Source of the DNA: an uncultured Candidatus Melainabacteria bacterium
Lineage (GTDB): Bacteria; Cyanobacteriota; Vampirovibrionia; Gastranaerophilales; Gastranaerophilaceae
Length of the DNA stretch: 64,000 nucleotides
Assembly (NCBI GenBank): GCA_934692625.1
Contig: CAKUUC010000012.1
Span: 1-64,000 of the forward strand
Direction of reading: 5' to 3'
Below the pieces are notes generated by a model. It was not told the DNA's origin, searched no databases, and was given only the letters and a program-made list of their open reading frames with translations. How positions within the stretch are numbered: the first letter of the stretch is position 1; every line of letters starts with the position of its first letter. A program made the position numbers and the translations under genes. This document shows, piece by piece, positions 35,537-44,683 of the stretch.

Positions 35537-36154
35537 ATGAAAAAGATTTTATGTTTCGGTGATTCTAACACATACGGATATACCCCTGCAACAGGTGTGA
35601 GATTTGATGAATGTACTCGTTGGACTGGCAGACTCAGTGCATTGTTGGAAAAAGAATATTTGATATTGGAAGAAGGAATGAATAATCGTAACGGATTTTT
35701 CAAAAATCCTCAAAGTATTAAATTGTGCGGTGTTGACTATCTTCCAATATATTTACAAAATCATAAAGATATAGATATTTGCATTTTGGCACTCGGTACA
35801 AATGATGCCCAGTTTTTCTATAACCTTGATAAGCAAACGGTTCAAAATGGATTGCAAAGTTTGACAAATTCTTTGCTTGAGATTAATTCTGAAACTAAAA
35901 TAATAATAATTCCACCTGTGAAAATTCAACCAAATATTTTGAACGGTATTTTTTCGATGCAATTTGACCTGTCGTCGGTTAAGAGAATAGAAGAAACATT
36001 TGAAGAATATAAAAATTTTGCACAAACGAATGGCTTTTATTATTTGGATTTGAATGAGTTTGTAAAGCCGTCCGAGGCTGATGGTTTGCATTATTCCGTA
36101 GAAAGTCATAAAATTATTGCAGAAAAAGTTGCTGAATTTGTTCGTTCGATGTAA
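35537..36154 (+). CDS. SGNH/GDSL-type hydrolase
   Basis: 205 residues. The blocks of the SGNH family are in order: FGDSNTYG (Ser nucleophile), LALGTNDAQ (Gly and Asn of the oxyanion hole) and DGLHYS with the catalytic Asp and His near the C-terminus. There is no signal peptide, so it is a cytoplasmic esterase or deacylase, perhaps of the arylesterase/acyl-CoA type. Substrate unknown. A repeat-rich gap follows. Confidence 0.8.
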   Translation: MKKILCFGDSNTYGYTPATGVRFDECTRWTGRLSALLEKEYLILEEGMNNRNGFFKNPQSIKLCGVDYLPIYLQNHKDIDICILALGTNDAQFFYNLDKQTVQNGLQSLTNSLLEINSETKIIIIPPVKIQPNILNGIFSMQFDLSSVKRIEETFEEYKNFAQTNGFYYLDLNEFVKPSEADGLHYSVESHKIIAEKVAEFVRSM

Positions 36155-36164
36155 ATAAGTGAAT

Positions 36165-36390
36165 TTTACGTGTCAGGCGGTGCCGTGACCTACGAACTTG
36201 CTAAGCCCACCCAATAGTCATGCTGAATTTATTTCAGCATCTCTTCTAAAATCAAAATAAAACAAAGAATTCAATCATCTTGTAAATCTTTGTCATGAAG
36301 CGACCCTGAAACTAGTTCAGGGTCGCTTTTTCGTTAGGTTTTACCACTGGAAAAGTAGGTCTGCGTTGCCACACTAACAACGTTAATTTA
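36165..36390. repeat. Intergenic repeat cluster (modules B, C, A)
   Basis: Module B (GTCAGGCGGTGCCGTGACCTAC, 36171), module C (GTCATGCTGAATTTATTTCAGC, 36210, to TAGTTCAGGGTCGC) and a diverged module A (GTAGGTCTGCGTTGCCACAC, 36353). The remainder of the gap up to 36494 also holds a GCGCCGACAAATTGTCGGCGCA-like hairpin near 36450-36472 that may end the PBP gene's transcript. No gene. Confidence 0.7.
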
Positions 36391-36494
36391 AGTGTCGGAA
36401 TGGCAATTTTAAGTTTTTAAAATGAGTGATAATTTTTGTTCAAATAAAAGATGCGCCGACAATTTGTCGGCGCATCTTCCTTATAAATCTAACC

Positions 36495-38723
36495 TTATCT
36501 CAAACTATCGGGAATAGCCATAGGGATAGGTGCTTTGCTTGTTGAAGAAGAGGAAGGTAACGGCGCTTGGGTTTGTTTTGGCGCTGTCACAGGTTTATTT
36601 TCCTTAACTTCTGTAGTTGTTTCTTTTTGAGTTTGTTGCAAAGTTTTAGCCTTTGGTGTTGCCGGATTTGAAGGTGCTGACGGAGTTTCTTTTGATGAAT
36701 TCTCTGTATTTGTGTCGTTTCCTTCTGTTTGAGTACCTGTTGGAACTACTGATTTACCTTCATTTGATGGGTTTTCATCATCTGCAATAACTTTTGCTTT
36801 GCCAAATCCGAGATAATAATTATCCAATTTTATTTCAGGGTAGTCAAAATCTCTTGGTTCAAGGTCTTTAGTTGCTGCCAGCATTACGTCTTTCCAAATT
36901 CTTGCCGGAACTGTACCACCTGTCAAGCCTCGCATTTGTTTGTTGTTGTCATCTCCGACCCAAACCCCTGTAACGATATCAGGAGTATACCCTACAAAAT
37001 ATGCATCTCTATAATCATCTGTAGTACCGGTTTTCCCTGCTGCAGGACGTCCGATATTTGCTGCTGTACCTGTACCTGATAATATTACTGTTTTCATCAT
37101 TGCGGTCATTTCAGCGGCTGTTTTTAGACTGATTTTGTGCGACATTTTTGTTCTGCCTGCACTGTATAATATTCTACCTCTTGAATCCTCGATTTTTTGA
37201 ATTGCATAAGGTTCAACAACAAAACCACCGTTTGCAAATGCGCCGTATGCTCTAACAAATTCGTACAATTTTACACCGTTTGAACCAAGTGAAATTGTGT
37301 AGTCATATTCAAGCGGAGTTGTGATTCCGAGAACTTTGGCTAATTGTCTTACTGAATTAACTCCAACTTCTTGGATAATTCTTGCTGCGCAAACGTTTGA
37401 TGAAACCATTAACGCTTTATATATAGGAATTTTTCCTCTGTATTTTGGGCTGTAGTTGTGCGGTGACCAATTACCAATTGTGATTGGGCTATCGTCAACT
37501 AAGTCATTGGGAGTCAGACCTTTTTCCATTGCTACTGCGTATACAATTGGTTTGAACGCTGAACCTGGCGGTCTTACTGATTGTGTAACTCTATCATATT
37601 GAGATTCGGCATAATTTTTACCGCCTGCAAAAACTAAAATTCTACCATCTAGCGGGCTGAATGAAAATACTGCGGCTTGTTGTGATGGGTTAGTTAAGCC
37701 CCACGCTCTCATATTCTTCAAAATTGCTTCATTTGCTGCAGATTGTGCTTTTGAATCAAGTGTTGTAATAACCTTGTAACCACCGTGGATAATATCGGTT
37801 TCATCAAAACCGAGTTTTTCCATTTCTTTCATAACATAGTCGCTAAAGTATGGTGCTTTGTTTGTTGTGTAAATTGTCGGAACTATGCTTAAACGAACAC
37901 CGTCTTTTATTGCTTTGTTATATTCGTCTTCTGTTATGTATTTCATAGTCAGCATTCTTTTTAGAACCTGATTACGTCTTTGTATTGCCAATTCTTTGTT
38001 ATTGTAAGGGTTGTAAACTGATGGTGCTTGTGGCAACCCTGCAATCAAAGCCAATTCAGAAAGTGACAATTGGCTAAGCTTTTTGTTGAAATAAATTTTA
38101 GAAGCCGCTGAAACTCCGTAAGCTCCTGAACCTAAGTAAACATTGTTCAAATACATTTCCAAGATTTGGTCTTTAGAAATTGTTTTTTCAATTCTTGCGG
38201 CAATTTCGATTTCTTTAATTTTTCTGGACATTGTTCGTTCGTTAGACAAGAACAAAATACGTGCAAGTTGTTGAGTCAATGTACTTGCGCCTTGAACTGT
38301 GTGACGTGCCAAAACGTTTTGTAGTGATGATCTTGCAATACCAAAGATATCGTATCCGTTATGATTGTAGAAATTTTTGTCTTCCGTTGCAATGAGTGCT
38401 TTTTGTAATTCTTCCGGAACGTCTTTTAATTCAACTTTGTCATAAGTATATGCTGTGAAAGTTTTGATAACTTCGCCATCTGCGGAATAAAATTTGGTGA
38501 CAATGTTTGGTTTGAAATCTTCCAAATTTTCAATAGGCGGTAAAGACGATAAGTACAAATTAAAAGCAACAAAACCAGCCAAAAACAATGCTGTTGCTAT
38601 AAGTACAAACATTTTCAAGTTAGAAAAAAACTTGTTTGCCGGTCTTTTTCTAACCGGAATATTTTCACGAGCAATATCTTTTGATGCTCTTTGTCTTTTA
38701 TATCTTTCGTAAGAACTGGACAT
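36495..38723 (-). CDS. Class A penicillin-binding protein (PBP1A type)
   Basis: Bifunctional peptidoglycan synthase, 742 residues. A basic cytoplasmic tail, one membrane segment (about 38-60), the glycosyltransferase domain with EDKNFYNH (114-121) and GASTLTQQ (145-152), and the transpeptidase domain with the nucleophile Ser388 in S-x-x-K (SAFK), SSN at 441-443 and KTGT at 564-567. The last 85 residues are Pro/Thr/Lys/Ser-rich and probably disordered, a feature that varies in the family. It is divergent from the FAD oxidoreductase gene. Confidence 0.93.
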   Translation of the reverse strand: MSSSYERYKRQRASKDIARENIPVRKRPANKFFSNLKMFVLIATALFLAGFVAFNLYLSSLPPIENLEDFKPNIVTKFYSADGEVIKTFTAYTYDKVELKDVPEELQKALIATEDKNFYNHNGYDIFGIARSSLQNVLARHTVQGASTLTQQLARILFLSNERTMSRKIKEIEIAARIEKTISKDQILEMYLNNVYLGSGAYGVSAASKIYFNKKLSQLSLSELALIAGLPQAPSVYNPYNNKELAIQRRNQVLKRMLTMKYITEDEYNKAIKDGVRLSIVPTIYTTNKAPYFSDYVMKEMEKLGFDETDIIHGGYKVITTLDSKAQSAANEAILKNMRAWGLTNPSQQAAVFSFSPLDGRILVFAGGKNYAESQYDRVTQSVRPPGSAFKPIVYAVAMEKGLTPNDLVDDSPITIGNWSPHNYSPKYRGKIPIYKALMVSSNVCAARIIQEVGVNSVRQLAKVLGITTPLEYDYTISLGSNGVKLYEFVRAYGAFANGGFVVEPYAIQKIEDSRGRILYSAGRTKMSHKISLKTAAEMTAMMKTVILSGTGTAANIGRPAAGKTGTTDDYRDAYFVGYTPDIVTGVWVGDDNNKQMRGLTGGTVPARIWKDVMLAATKDLEPRDFDYPEIKLDNYYLGFGKAKVIADDENPSNEGKSVVPTGTQTEGNDTNTENSSKETPSAPSNPATPKAKTLQQTQKETTTEVKENKPVTAPKQTQAPLPSSSSTSKAPIPMAIPDSLR

Positions 38724-38906
38724 TTGACAATACTCTCCCTATCATAACAGACCCTTATATTATATCATCTTAAAATATATATCAAGTTGTTAAGATAGTA
38801 TAAGTAAGCATTAGTCAAATTTTTTACAAAAATCTTTACAATGACTTTAAATATTAATATGTTCAAGTTATACTTAAACGGTTGACTAAACAAACGGAGA
38901 TGAAAA

Positions 38907-40280
38907 ATGTATAATGTAGCGATTATTGGTGCAGGTCCTGCCGGAATTTTTGCGGCTTTGGAAATTATGAAATTGAAGCCTGAATGGAAAGTTGTTCTAA
39001 TCGAAAAAGGGCAAAGGATTGAAAAAAGAAAATGTCCGATTAGAGAAGGTTCTCCAAAATGTGTAAACTGTCGCAGATGTGGTTTGCTTTGCGGCTGGGG
39101 TGGAGCCGGAGCGTTTTCTGACGGTAAATTAACCCTTACACCTGATGTAGGCGGGCATTTGGTTGATTATATGACTAGAAAACAAGCCGAAGATTTAATC
39201 GACTACGCTGATAAATTATATTTGAAATACGGTGCAACCGAAGAAGTTTTCGGAACCGATATGAAAGTTTTTGAAGAAATTGAACATCAGGCCGTGCTTG
39301 CTGAATTGAAATTAGTTCATTCACCTGTAAGACATTTAGGTACGGAAAGAAGTTTAGATGTTCTTAAAAATATGCAAGATTATCTTGATGATAGAATTAC
39401 TATTTTGAACAATGTTTCTGCACAATCTTTGATTGTTGAATGCGAACAAGTTAAAGGTATTAAACTCGACAATGGCGATGTAATTTCTGCAGAATATACT
39501 ATTATTGCTCCTGGTAGAGAAGGTGCAGATTGGTTGACTCAAGAATTTGCACAGCACAAAATCGGTATGGTTAATAACGCAGTAGATGTAGGTGTTCGTG
39601 TTGAACTTCCTGCTCCTGTATTCGAACCATTGACTTCAAAATTGTATGAATCAAAATTGATTTATCATTCTCCAACTTTTGGGGATGAAGTTAGAACCTT
39701 CTGTATGAATCCAAACGGAGAAGTTGTACAAGAAAATTATAACGGTATTGCTACCGTAAACGGTCACAGTTATGCAAATTATAAGACTCCGAATACAAAT
39801 TTTGCACTGTTAGTTAGTGAAAAATTCACAGAACCATTCAAAGAACCTATTCAATATGGTCAACATATCGCAAGACTTGCAAACATGTTAGGTGGCGGAA
39901 TTTTGGTTCAAAGATTTGGCGATTTACTTGATGGAAGACGTTCAACTCCTGAAAGAATTCGTTCAAGTGTAATTACACCAACTCTTACTTGTGCAGTCCC
40001 TGGCGATTTGAGTTTGGTTATTCCGTATAGACAAATGACAAGTATTATTGAAATGTTGCAAGCGTTGGATAAAATTGCTCCTGGTACGGCATCAAGATAT
40101 ACCTTGTTATATGGTATTGAAGTTAAATTCTATTCAGCAAGAGTAAAATTGACTCAAGAACTTGAAACTGAAGGTGTAAAAAACTTGTTCACAATCGGTG
40201 ATGGGGCAGGTGTTACAAGAGGACTTCTTCAAGCCTCTGCTTCAGGTGTTTATGTCGCAAGAACAATTTGTGATAGATAA
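38907..40280 (+). CDS. NAD(P)/FAD-dependent oxidoreductase
   Basis: 457 residues. The N-terminal dinucleotide fold GAGPAGIFAALE is followed by a Cys-rich stretch (KCPIREGSPKCVNCRRCGLLCGWGGAGAFSDGK) typical of the uncharacterised flavoprotein group COG2509, and a C-terminal FAD-contact motif (TIGDGAGVTRGLLQA). The four Cys near residue 50 could bind a metal or an Fe-S centre. SD CGGAG. A terminator follows. Reaction unknown. Confidence 0.8.
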   Translation: MYNVAIIGAGPAGIFAALEIMKLKPEWKVVLIEKGQRIEKRKCPIREGSPKCVNCRRCGLLCGWGGAGAFSDGKLTLTPDVGGHLVDYMTRKQAEDLIDYADKLYLKYGATEEVFGTDMKVFEEIEHQAVLAELKLVHSPVRHLGTERSLDVLKNMQDYLDDRITILNNVSAQSLIVECEQVKGIKLDNGDVISAEYTIIAPGREGADWLTQEFAQHKIGMVNNAVDVGVRVELPAPVFEPLTSKLYESKLIYHSPTFGDEVRTFCMNPNGEVVQENYNGIATVNGHSYANYKTPNTNFALLVSEKFTEPFKEPIQYGQHIARLANMLGGGILVQRFGDLLDGRRSTPERIRSSVITPTLTCAVPGDLSLVIPYRQMTSIIEMLQALDKIAPGTASRYTLLYGIEVKFYSARVKLTQELETEGVKNLFTIGDGAGVTRGLLQASASGVYVARTICDR

Positions 40281-40310
40281 TAATTTTACACTTGGAATTT
40301 TTAATTGTAT

Positions 40311-40344
40311 AAAAAAAGGAACGATTTATTCGTTCCTTTTTTGT
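40311..40344 (+). terminator. Terminator after the FAD oxidoreductase gene
   Basis: AAAAAAAGGAACG pairs with CGTTCCTTTTTT around ATTTATT. It is symmetrical and may also serve the convergent XRE gene. Confidence 0.85.
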
Positions 40345-40348
40345 GTGC

Positions 40349-40666
40349 TTATATTTTACCCAGTGTTTTTAAAAATTTATAAACTAAAATAGTTGTTTCT
40401 TTATCTTTCTGTAGTTTTTTAATAATTGAGTTTTCAATATCTTCATATTTTTCTAAATTACTGAATTGAAACATTTCTGCAAGTTCAATATTTAATACTT
40501 TTGCTAACTTGACAAGATTTTCCGGTTTTGGGAAAGATATGCCATTTTCAATTCTAGAGTAATTCTCGGGTTGTATTCCAATACTTTCTGAAATTTTTTC
40601 TTGGGTTAAACCGCTTTTTGTTCGTAATTCTTTTATTCGTTTTCCGAAATTCTTTTTTATATCCAT
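40349..40666 (-). CDS. XRE-family transcriptional regulator
   Basis: 105 residues: an N-terminal XRE/Cro-type helix-turn-helix (GKRIKELRTKSGLTQEKISESIGIQ, then YSRIENG) and a short helical C-terminus. It is divergent from the pilin-like gene at 40801, and the gap between them contains a perfect 12-bp inverted repeat that is the natural candidate operator. It probably represses both genes. Confidence 0.8.
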   Translation of the reverse strand: MDIKKNFGKRIKELRTKSGLTQEKISESIGIQPENYSRIENGISFPKPENLVKLAKVLNIELAEMFQFSNLEKYEDIENSIIKKLQKDKETTILVYKFLKTLGKI

Positions 40667-40705
40667 ACCTTAGTTTAACCTTTATTTGTTTTTAATATTA
40701 AGTAT

Positions 40706-40756
40706 GTATTACATCATATTTAAAGATGTATTGCATTAGACAACATGATGTAATAC
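40706..40756. promoter_or_regulatory. Candidate operator between the XRE regulator and the pilin-like gene
   Basis: GTATTACATCAT (40706-40717) and ATGATGTAATAC (40745-40756) are perfect inverted copies 27 bp apart. A third, partial copy (AGATGTATTGCAT) lies between them. Confidence 0.6.
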
Positions 40757-40800
40757 AATATAAATAAATGGAAATATTGATGTGCAACATGGGAGAAGAT

Positions 40801-41415
40801 ATGGAATTAAAGAAATTGAAAACAAAAGCGTTTACATTAGCGGAAGTATTGATAACAATTGGTATAGTTGGGGTAATTGCCGCTATGACAATTCCTTCAC
40901 TATCAACAAGTGTAAGAAATGTCGAACGAGCAACCAGATTAAAAAAGTTTTATTCAACAATGCGACAGGCTTTTTTGCTTTCTGTTGATGATAATGGTGA
41001 TCCAAGTAGTTGGAATATTTATTTGTCATACGAGAATTTTTATAAAACATATTTTGTGCCATATTTGAAATATAATCAGATTGATAATGATTTAATGAGT
41101 TTTCAAGATGGCTCAAATATGAAATTAATACGCTACAATGGCAATTGCATGGACATTGTTTATGATACAAACGGTAAAAAAATGCCCAATAAAGAAGGAC
41201 AAGATCAATTTCGATTTTTGATTTGTCCAAGTAATGTTACTGAATGGTGTGGAGATGTTGGCTTCTGCACATATCGTCGCAATAGTTATAAAGGTAATCG
41301 GAACAAATTATTAGAATGCTGTAAATCTAACTGTAGTGGCAATGCCGGACTTAGTTGTTCTGCTTTAATTGAATATGATGGTTGGAAATTCAGTTCCGAT
41401 TACCCGCATAAATAA
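40801..41415 (+). CDS. Type IV pilin-like protein
   Basis: 204 residues. The N-terminus KTKAFTLAEVLITIGIVGVIAAMTIPSL is a class III-like prepilin signal: cleavage would fall before Phe, and Glu5 follows. The rest has six or more Cys and Trp-rich segments (EWCGDVGFCTY, LECCKSNCSGNAGLSC), unlike the other pilin-like proteins here, and lacks their WW C-terminus. ATG at 40801 has GGGAG five bases upstream, so the upstream ATG at 40768 is rejected. It is likely controlled by the divergent XRE protein. Confidence 0.8.
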   Translation: MELKKLKTKAFTLAEVLITIGIVGVIAAMTIPSLSTSVRNVERATRLKKFYSTMRQAFLLSVDDNGDPSSWNIYLSYENFYKTYFVPYLKYNQIDNDLMSFQDGSNMKLIRYNGNCMDIVYDTNGKKMPNKEGQDQFRFLICPSNVTEWCGDVGFCTYRRNSYKGNRNKLLECCKSNCSGNAGLSCSALIEYDGWKFSSDYPHK

Positions 41416-41442
41416 AAAATTTCGTGCTAATGACGTTAATTT

Positions 41443-41640
41443 TACGTGTCAGGCGGTGCCGTGACCTACGTTTTATAATGTTCCCCACTTGCGGTGCTCA
41501 TCAACCAGTCATTCCGGACTCCGATCCGGAATCTGTTTCAATACCAAACAGGTATTTGAAAAGTAGATTGGCCTTGCCACGCCAACAGCGTTTATTTAGG
41601 TGTCGGAATGGCAATTCTGACCTACTTTTGGGCTATGAAA
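41443..41640. repeat. Intergenic repeat cluster (modules B and A)
   Basis: Module B (GTCAGGCGGTGCCGTGACCTAC, 41448) and a diverged module A (GTAGATTGGCCTTGCCACGCC, 41565), with GTCATTCCGGACTCCGATCC between. No gene in 41416-41740. Confidence 0.65.
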
Positions 41641-41682
41641 AAGGGTTCAATATTAGAATATAACAACATTTTTTTTACAAAA

Positions 41683-41714
41683 ACGAGGCTATTGGTATTT
41701 ACCAACAGCCTCGT
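41683..41714 (-). terminator. Terminator of the organophosphate transporter gene
   Basis: ACGAGGCT-TTGGT pairs with ACCAA-AGCCTCGT with one bulge on each side; T run on the minus strand. Confidence 0.8.
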
Positions 41715-41740
41715 CACTAAAAACTACTCAAATTCAAATC

Positions 41741-43153
41741 TTATGCTTTTTTTGAATCTTTTTTATATTCATCAATAGCAAGGATTGCACAGATAATTAA
41801 GCAAATTATACCTGATGCTAACCAGAAATAGATTGCGCCATCCCAGTTTTGAACACCGTTTTTGCCCAATTTATCAACCAAGAACCCTGTACCTGTTGCT
41901 GATAAAAATGCACCAATATAACCAAATGTTCCGGTAAATCCTGATGCTGCTGAGGCAACTTTTTTAGAACTTGATTCAACTGCACAAAGTCCGCCAATCA
42001 TCATTTGAGGACCATAAGTGAATGCCCCCAACAAACCGATGATTGCGTAGTTAAGCATTGGATTAGTGTTGAATTTCAACGCTATAACTGCAAGAATTAC
42101 ACCTACTAAATAAAGAAGGTTTACAGGCGCTCTTTTGCCTTTGAACAATTTGTCTGAAATTAAACCTGCACAAACAGTTCCGCAAATACCAACTAGTGGC
42201 AATGAAGCAATCATGTTTGTTGCATCTTCAAGTTTGATACCTTTAGCGTTTTTCAAGTACATAATCATCCAATCTTCAGCACCAAATCTGATGATATAAA
42301 CGAAAATATATGCAATTGCTAATAGCCAAAGAGTTCTGTTACATAAAACGTATTTTTTGAAGATTTGAACATAAGTCATGTCGTCTTCTTCTTTTTTCTC
42401 ATCTGCTGATTTTTCTTTTACAGGTTCGTTTCTGTAAACTTCAACATCAGGCAATCCTAATGATTGCGGTCTGTCACGAAGTCTGTCAAATAACCACAAT
42501 GCTGTGATTACTGCTAAAACCCCAGGAACTAAAAATGCTGCTCTCCAGCCAAAATGTGCGGCAATGTGACCGGCTAAAATGAAACTTAAGAAAGTTCCGG
42601 TTTGATGAGAACAAGACCATAATGACCATTTTGTACCACGTTCAGAGTTTGAATACCAGTAGGTCAAACTTTTGGCAACTGCAGGGAAGCCTGCTGATTG
42701 GAACCAACCGCTTACGCCCCACAAGAATGCTAATGTCCATAATAAAACCATTGCAAACATTTTTGAACTCAATCCGAAAATTCCAACTACATTTGGAGCA
42801 AGTGCAAACAAAATGTTAGCAAGTGCGGTCATTAAAAGTGCTGTTGGGAAGAATTTTCTAACGTCTGAACCATCTGCCAAAACGCCATTTACAAATTTAC
42901 CGATACCGTAAGTTAAGTAAAGTGAACTTCCTAACAAACCTAATTCTGTTGCAGAATAGTGGAATTCTTCCATAATTCCAGGGAGTGCAACAGCAATGTT
43001 TTTCTTACACAAATAAAAAATTGTGTAACCGATAAAGCAAGCATAAAAAATTCTCAATCGCCAATGCTTATACATCGAATCCACTTTTTCAGTGTCTTGA
43101 ATAGGCTCGGCAATCGGAGGTTCTTTAAAAAATGCTCCGAATTTTTCCAACAT
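41741..43153 (-). CDS. MFS transporter, organophosphate:phosphate antiporter (GlpT/UhpT) family
   Basis: 470 residues with about twelve membrane segments. The first helix region (GYTIFYLCKKNIAVALPGI), the GKFVNGVLAD loop and the GWFQSAGFPAVAKSLTYWY segment are typical of the OPA family, which exchanges sugar phosphates or glycerol 3-phosphate for phosphate. A charged loop (about 225-245) separates the halves. The substrate cannot be read. The ATG has AGGAG. It begins 13 bp after the exonuclease gene and is probably cotranscribed with it. Confidence 0.85.
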   Translation of the reverse strand: MLEKFGAFFKEPPIAEPIQDTEKVDSMYKHWRLRIFYACFIGYTIFYLCKKNIAVALPGIMEEFHYSATELGLLGSSLYLTYGIGKFVNGVLADGSDVRKFFPTALLMTALANILFALAPNVVGIFGLSSKMFAMVLLWTLAFLWGVSGWFQSAGFPAVAKSLTYWYSNSERGTKWSLWSCSHQTGTFLSFILAGHIAAHFGWRAAFLVPGVLAVITALWLFDRLRDRPQSLGLPDVEVYRNEPVKEKSADEKKEEDDMTYVQIFKKYVLCNRTLWLLAIAYIFVYIIRFGAEDWMIMYLKNAKGIKLEDATNMIASLPLVGICGTVCAGLISDKLFKGKRAPVNLLYLVGVILAVIALKFNTNPMLNYAIIGLLGAFTYGPQMMIGGLCAVESSSKKVASAASGFTGTFGYIGAFLSATGTGFLVDKLGKNGVQNWDGAIYFWLASGIICLIICAILAIDEYKKDSKKA

Positions 43154-43166
43154 AGTTTTTCTCCTA

Positions 43167-44081
43167 TTATTTATTCTTAATTACTTGAATATTTCTTGTT
43201 TCTGTCAATTCTTGTCTGGCATTTTTGATAATTTCTTTCTTTTCTTCATCTAAACTTCTGCCGTTAACAAGTCTGTCAATAAAGCCGGTATTTAGTTTAA
43301 CTGCTTTTTCTAAAGCGCCAATTTCTTCTAATACCGGTTTAATTTCGTTAAAATCGTATCCGAAAGATTGTTTTGAGTTATAAACTAAAGTGTCGCCTTC
43401 TTGCGAAACAATTGGCGAACCTCCACGTTCAAAATACAATTTGAAAACTGATTTCAAGTCTTGCATTTCTGATTGTAATGTTGTAACCGTTTGTTGTAAT
43501 CTCAAAAATCTTTCAAATAAATACTCAACGTTTTCAAGTTGTTTATTTTCCCAGTCGTATTTTTGAGTGTACAATTTTTTCAATTTCGGGTAAGCAAGAG
43601 CAAGCCCCATTGTATCACCCATTGCTCTGTGATGGTCTTTTAGTTCAACTTTGAATTTTTCTGTCAAGGCATTTAATCCGTGCGCTTCTAAATCAGGATA
43701 AACCTCTTTGAACATTTGTTGAGTATCAATTCTTTCATTTTTAAGGGTTTCTCCGACTGTTCTTTTTGCGGCTTCATTTAAAAATGAATAGTCAAAAATT
43801 GCGTTATGGGCAACTATTGGATAATCTCCCATAAATTCTAAAATTTTTGGCATAATTTCCGATTCTGTCGGAGCATCTTCAACCATTTCCGGAGTAATTC
43901 CGTGAATTGCAATACTTGATTTTCTAATATGTTGTTCCGGATTTATGAGTGTTTGAAATTCGTCTTTAATTTTACCGTTTTCGAGCCTCACTGCTGCGAA
44001 TTCAACCATTTTTTCTCTTGTGTAATCCAAGCCGGTTGTTTCTGTATCCAAAACAATCTCAATTACTTTTTTTCTAGCCAT
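43167..44081 (-). CDS. DnaQ-type 3'-5' exonuclease (DEDD family)
   Basis: 304 residues. Exo I LDTETTGLD, Exo II VAHNAIFDYSFL and Exo III HHRAMGDTMGLA carry the DEDDh residues. This domain takes up the first 175 residues; the rest is a helical extension with a coiled-coil segment, not the DnaE-binding tail of E. coli epsilon. It could be a proofreading subunit or an independent exonuclease. It lies upstream of the transporter gene. Confidence 0.85.
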   Translation of the reverse strand: MARKKVIEIVLDTETTGLDYTREKMVEFAAVRLENGKIKDEFQTLINPEQHIRKSSIAIHGITPEMVEDAPTESEIMPKILEFMGDYPIVAHNAIFDYSFLNEAAKRTVGETLKNERIDTQQMFKEVYPDLEAHGLNALTEKFKVELKDHHRAMGDTMGLALAYPKLKKLYTQKYDWENKQLENVEYLFERFLRLQQTVTTLQSEMQDLKSVFKLYFERGGSPIVSQEGDTLVYNSKQSFGYDFNEIKPVLEEIGALEKAVKLNTGFIDRLVNGRSLDEEKKEIIKNARQELTETRNIQVIKNK

Positions 44082-44175
44082 TTTATTATCCTACGTAGTT
44101 CTTCTTCTTGATAATAACACAAAAGTTTTTTCTATGTTAAAATTGTGAAGTAGAATTTAATAAAGAGAGGTAATT

Positions 44176-44499
44176 ATGGCAAATGTAATTGATTTATCAG
44201 ATGATAATTTTGAAGCAGAAGTCATAAATTCATCAATTCCGGTTGTTGTTGATTTTTGGGCAACTTGGTGTGGTCCTTGTAGAAAATTATCACCAGTAAT
44301 TGACACTGTTGCTGATGAATATGGTGATAGAGTTAAATTTACAAAAGTGAATATTGAGGACTGTATTGAATCTGCTAAAAAATATTCTATAAGTGGTTTA
44401 CCAAGTGTTTTGGTATTCAAAAATGGCGAACCTGTTGAGCGAATGACTGGACTTGTTCCAAAATCTACAATTATTGCAAACATTGAAAAATCGCTATAA
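44176..44499 (+). CDS. trxA: Thioredoxin
   Basis: 107 residues; general disulfide reductase with the active site WATWCGPCRK and the cis-Pro segment SGLPSVLVFKNG. SD GAGAGG. Its stop codon lies inside the terminator stem. The nearby reverse rubrerythrin gene fits a redox-defence neighbourhood. Confidence 0.96.
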   Translation: MANVIDLSDDNFEAEVINSSIPVVVDFWATWCGPCRKLSPVIDTVADEYGDRVKFTKVNIEDCIESAKKYSISGLPSVLVFKNGEPVERMTGLVPKSTIIANIEKSL

Positions 44500-44520
44500 G
44501 TTTCTTATAGCGATTTTTTA
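44486..44520 (+). terminator. Terminator of trxA, overlapping its last codons
   Basis: AAAAATCGCTATAAG pairs perfectly with CTTATAGCGATTTTT around TTT; the stop TAA (44497-44499) is in the 5' arm. Confidence 0.9.
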
Positions 44521-44524
44521 TAAG

Positions 44525-44640
44525 TGCCTTTTCAAAATAGGTTGGCATTGCTATGCCAACTGCATTATTTAAACAGATTCTGAATAAGATAAAATCTACG
44601 CAATAAAAATTGCTTGATTTTTAATCTTTTCAGAATGACA
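44525..44640. repeat. Intergenic repeat (module A and a variant of module D)
   Basis: TAGGTTGGCATTGCTATGCC (44538) and ACAGATTCTGAATAAGATAA.. to TTTTCAGAATGAC (44572-44640). The second part recurs at 53540-53605. Confidence 0.65.
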
Positions 44641-44683
44641 ATCACTTTTTTAAGTGACGTCAGAAATTCCGCCTTGTTTTATC

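Noticed and set aside
36155..36494. Coding gene in the gap after the SGNH hydrolase
   Set aside because: All open frames are short and coincide with repeat modules found elsewhere.
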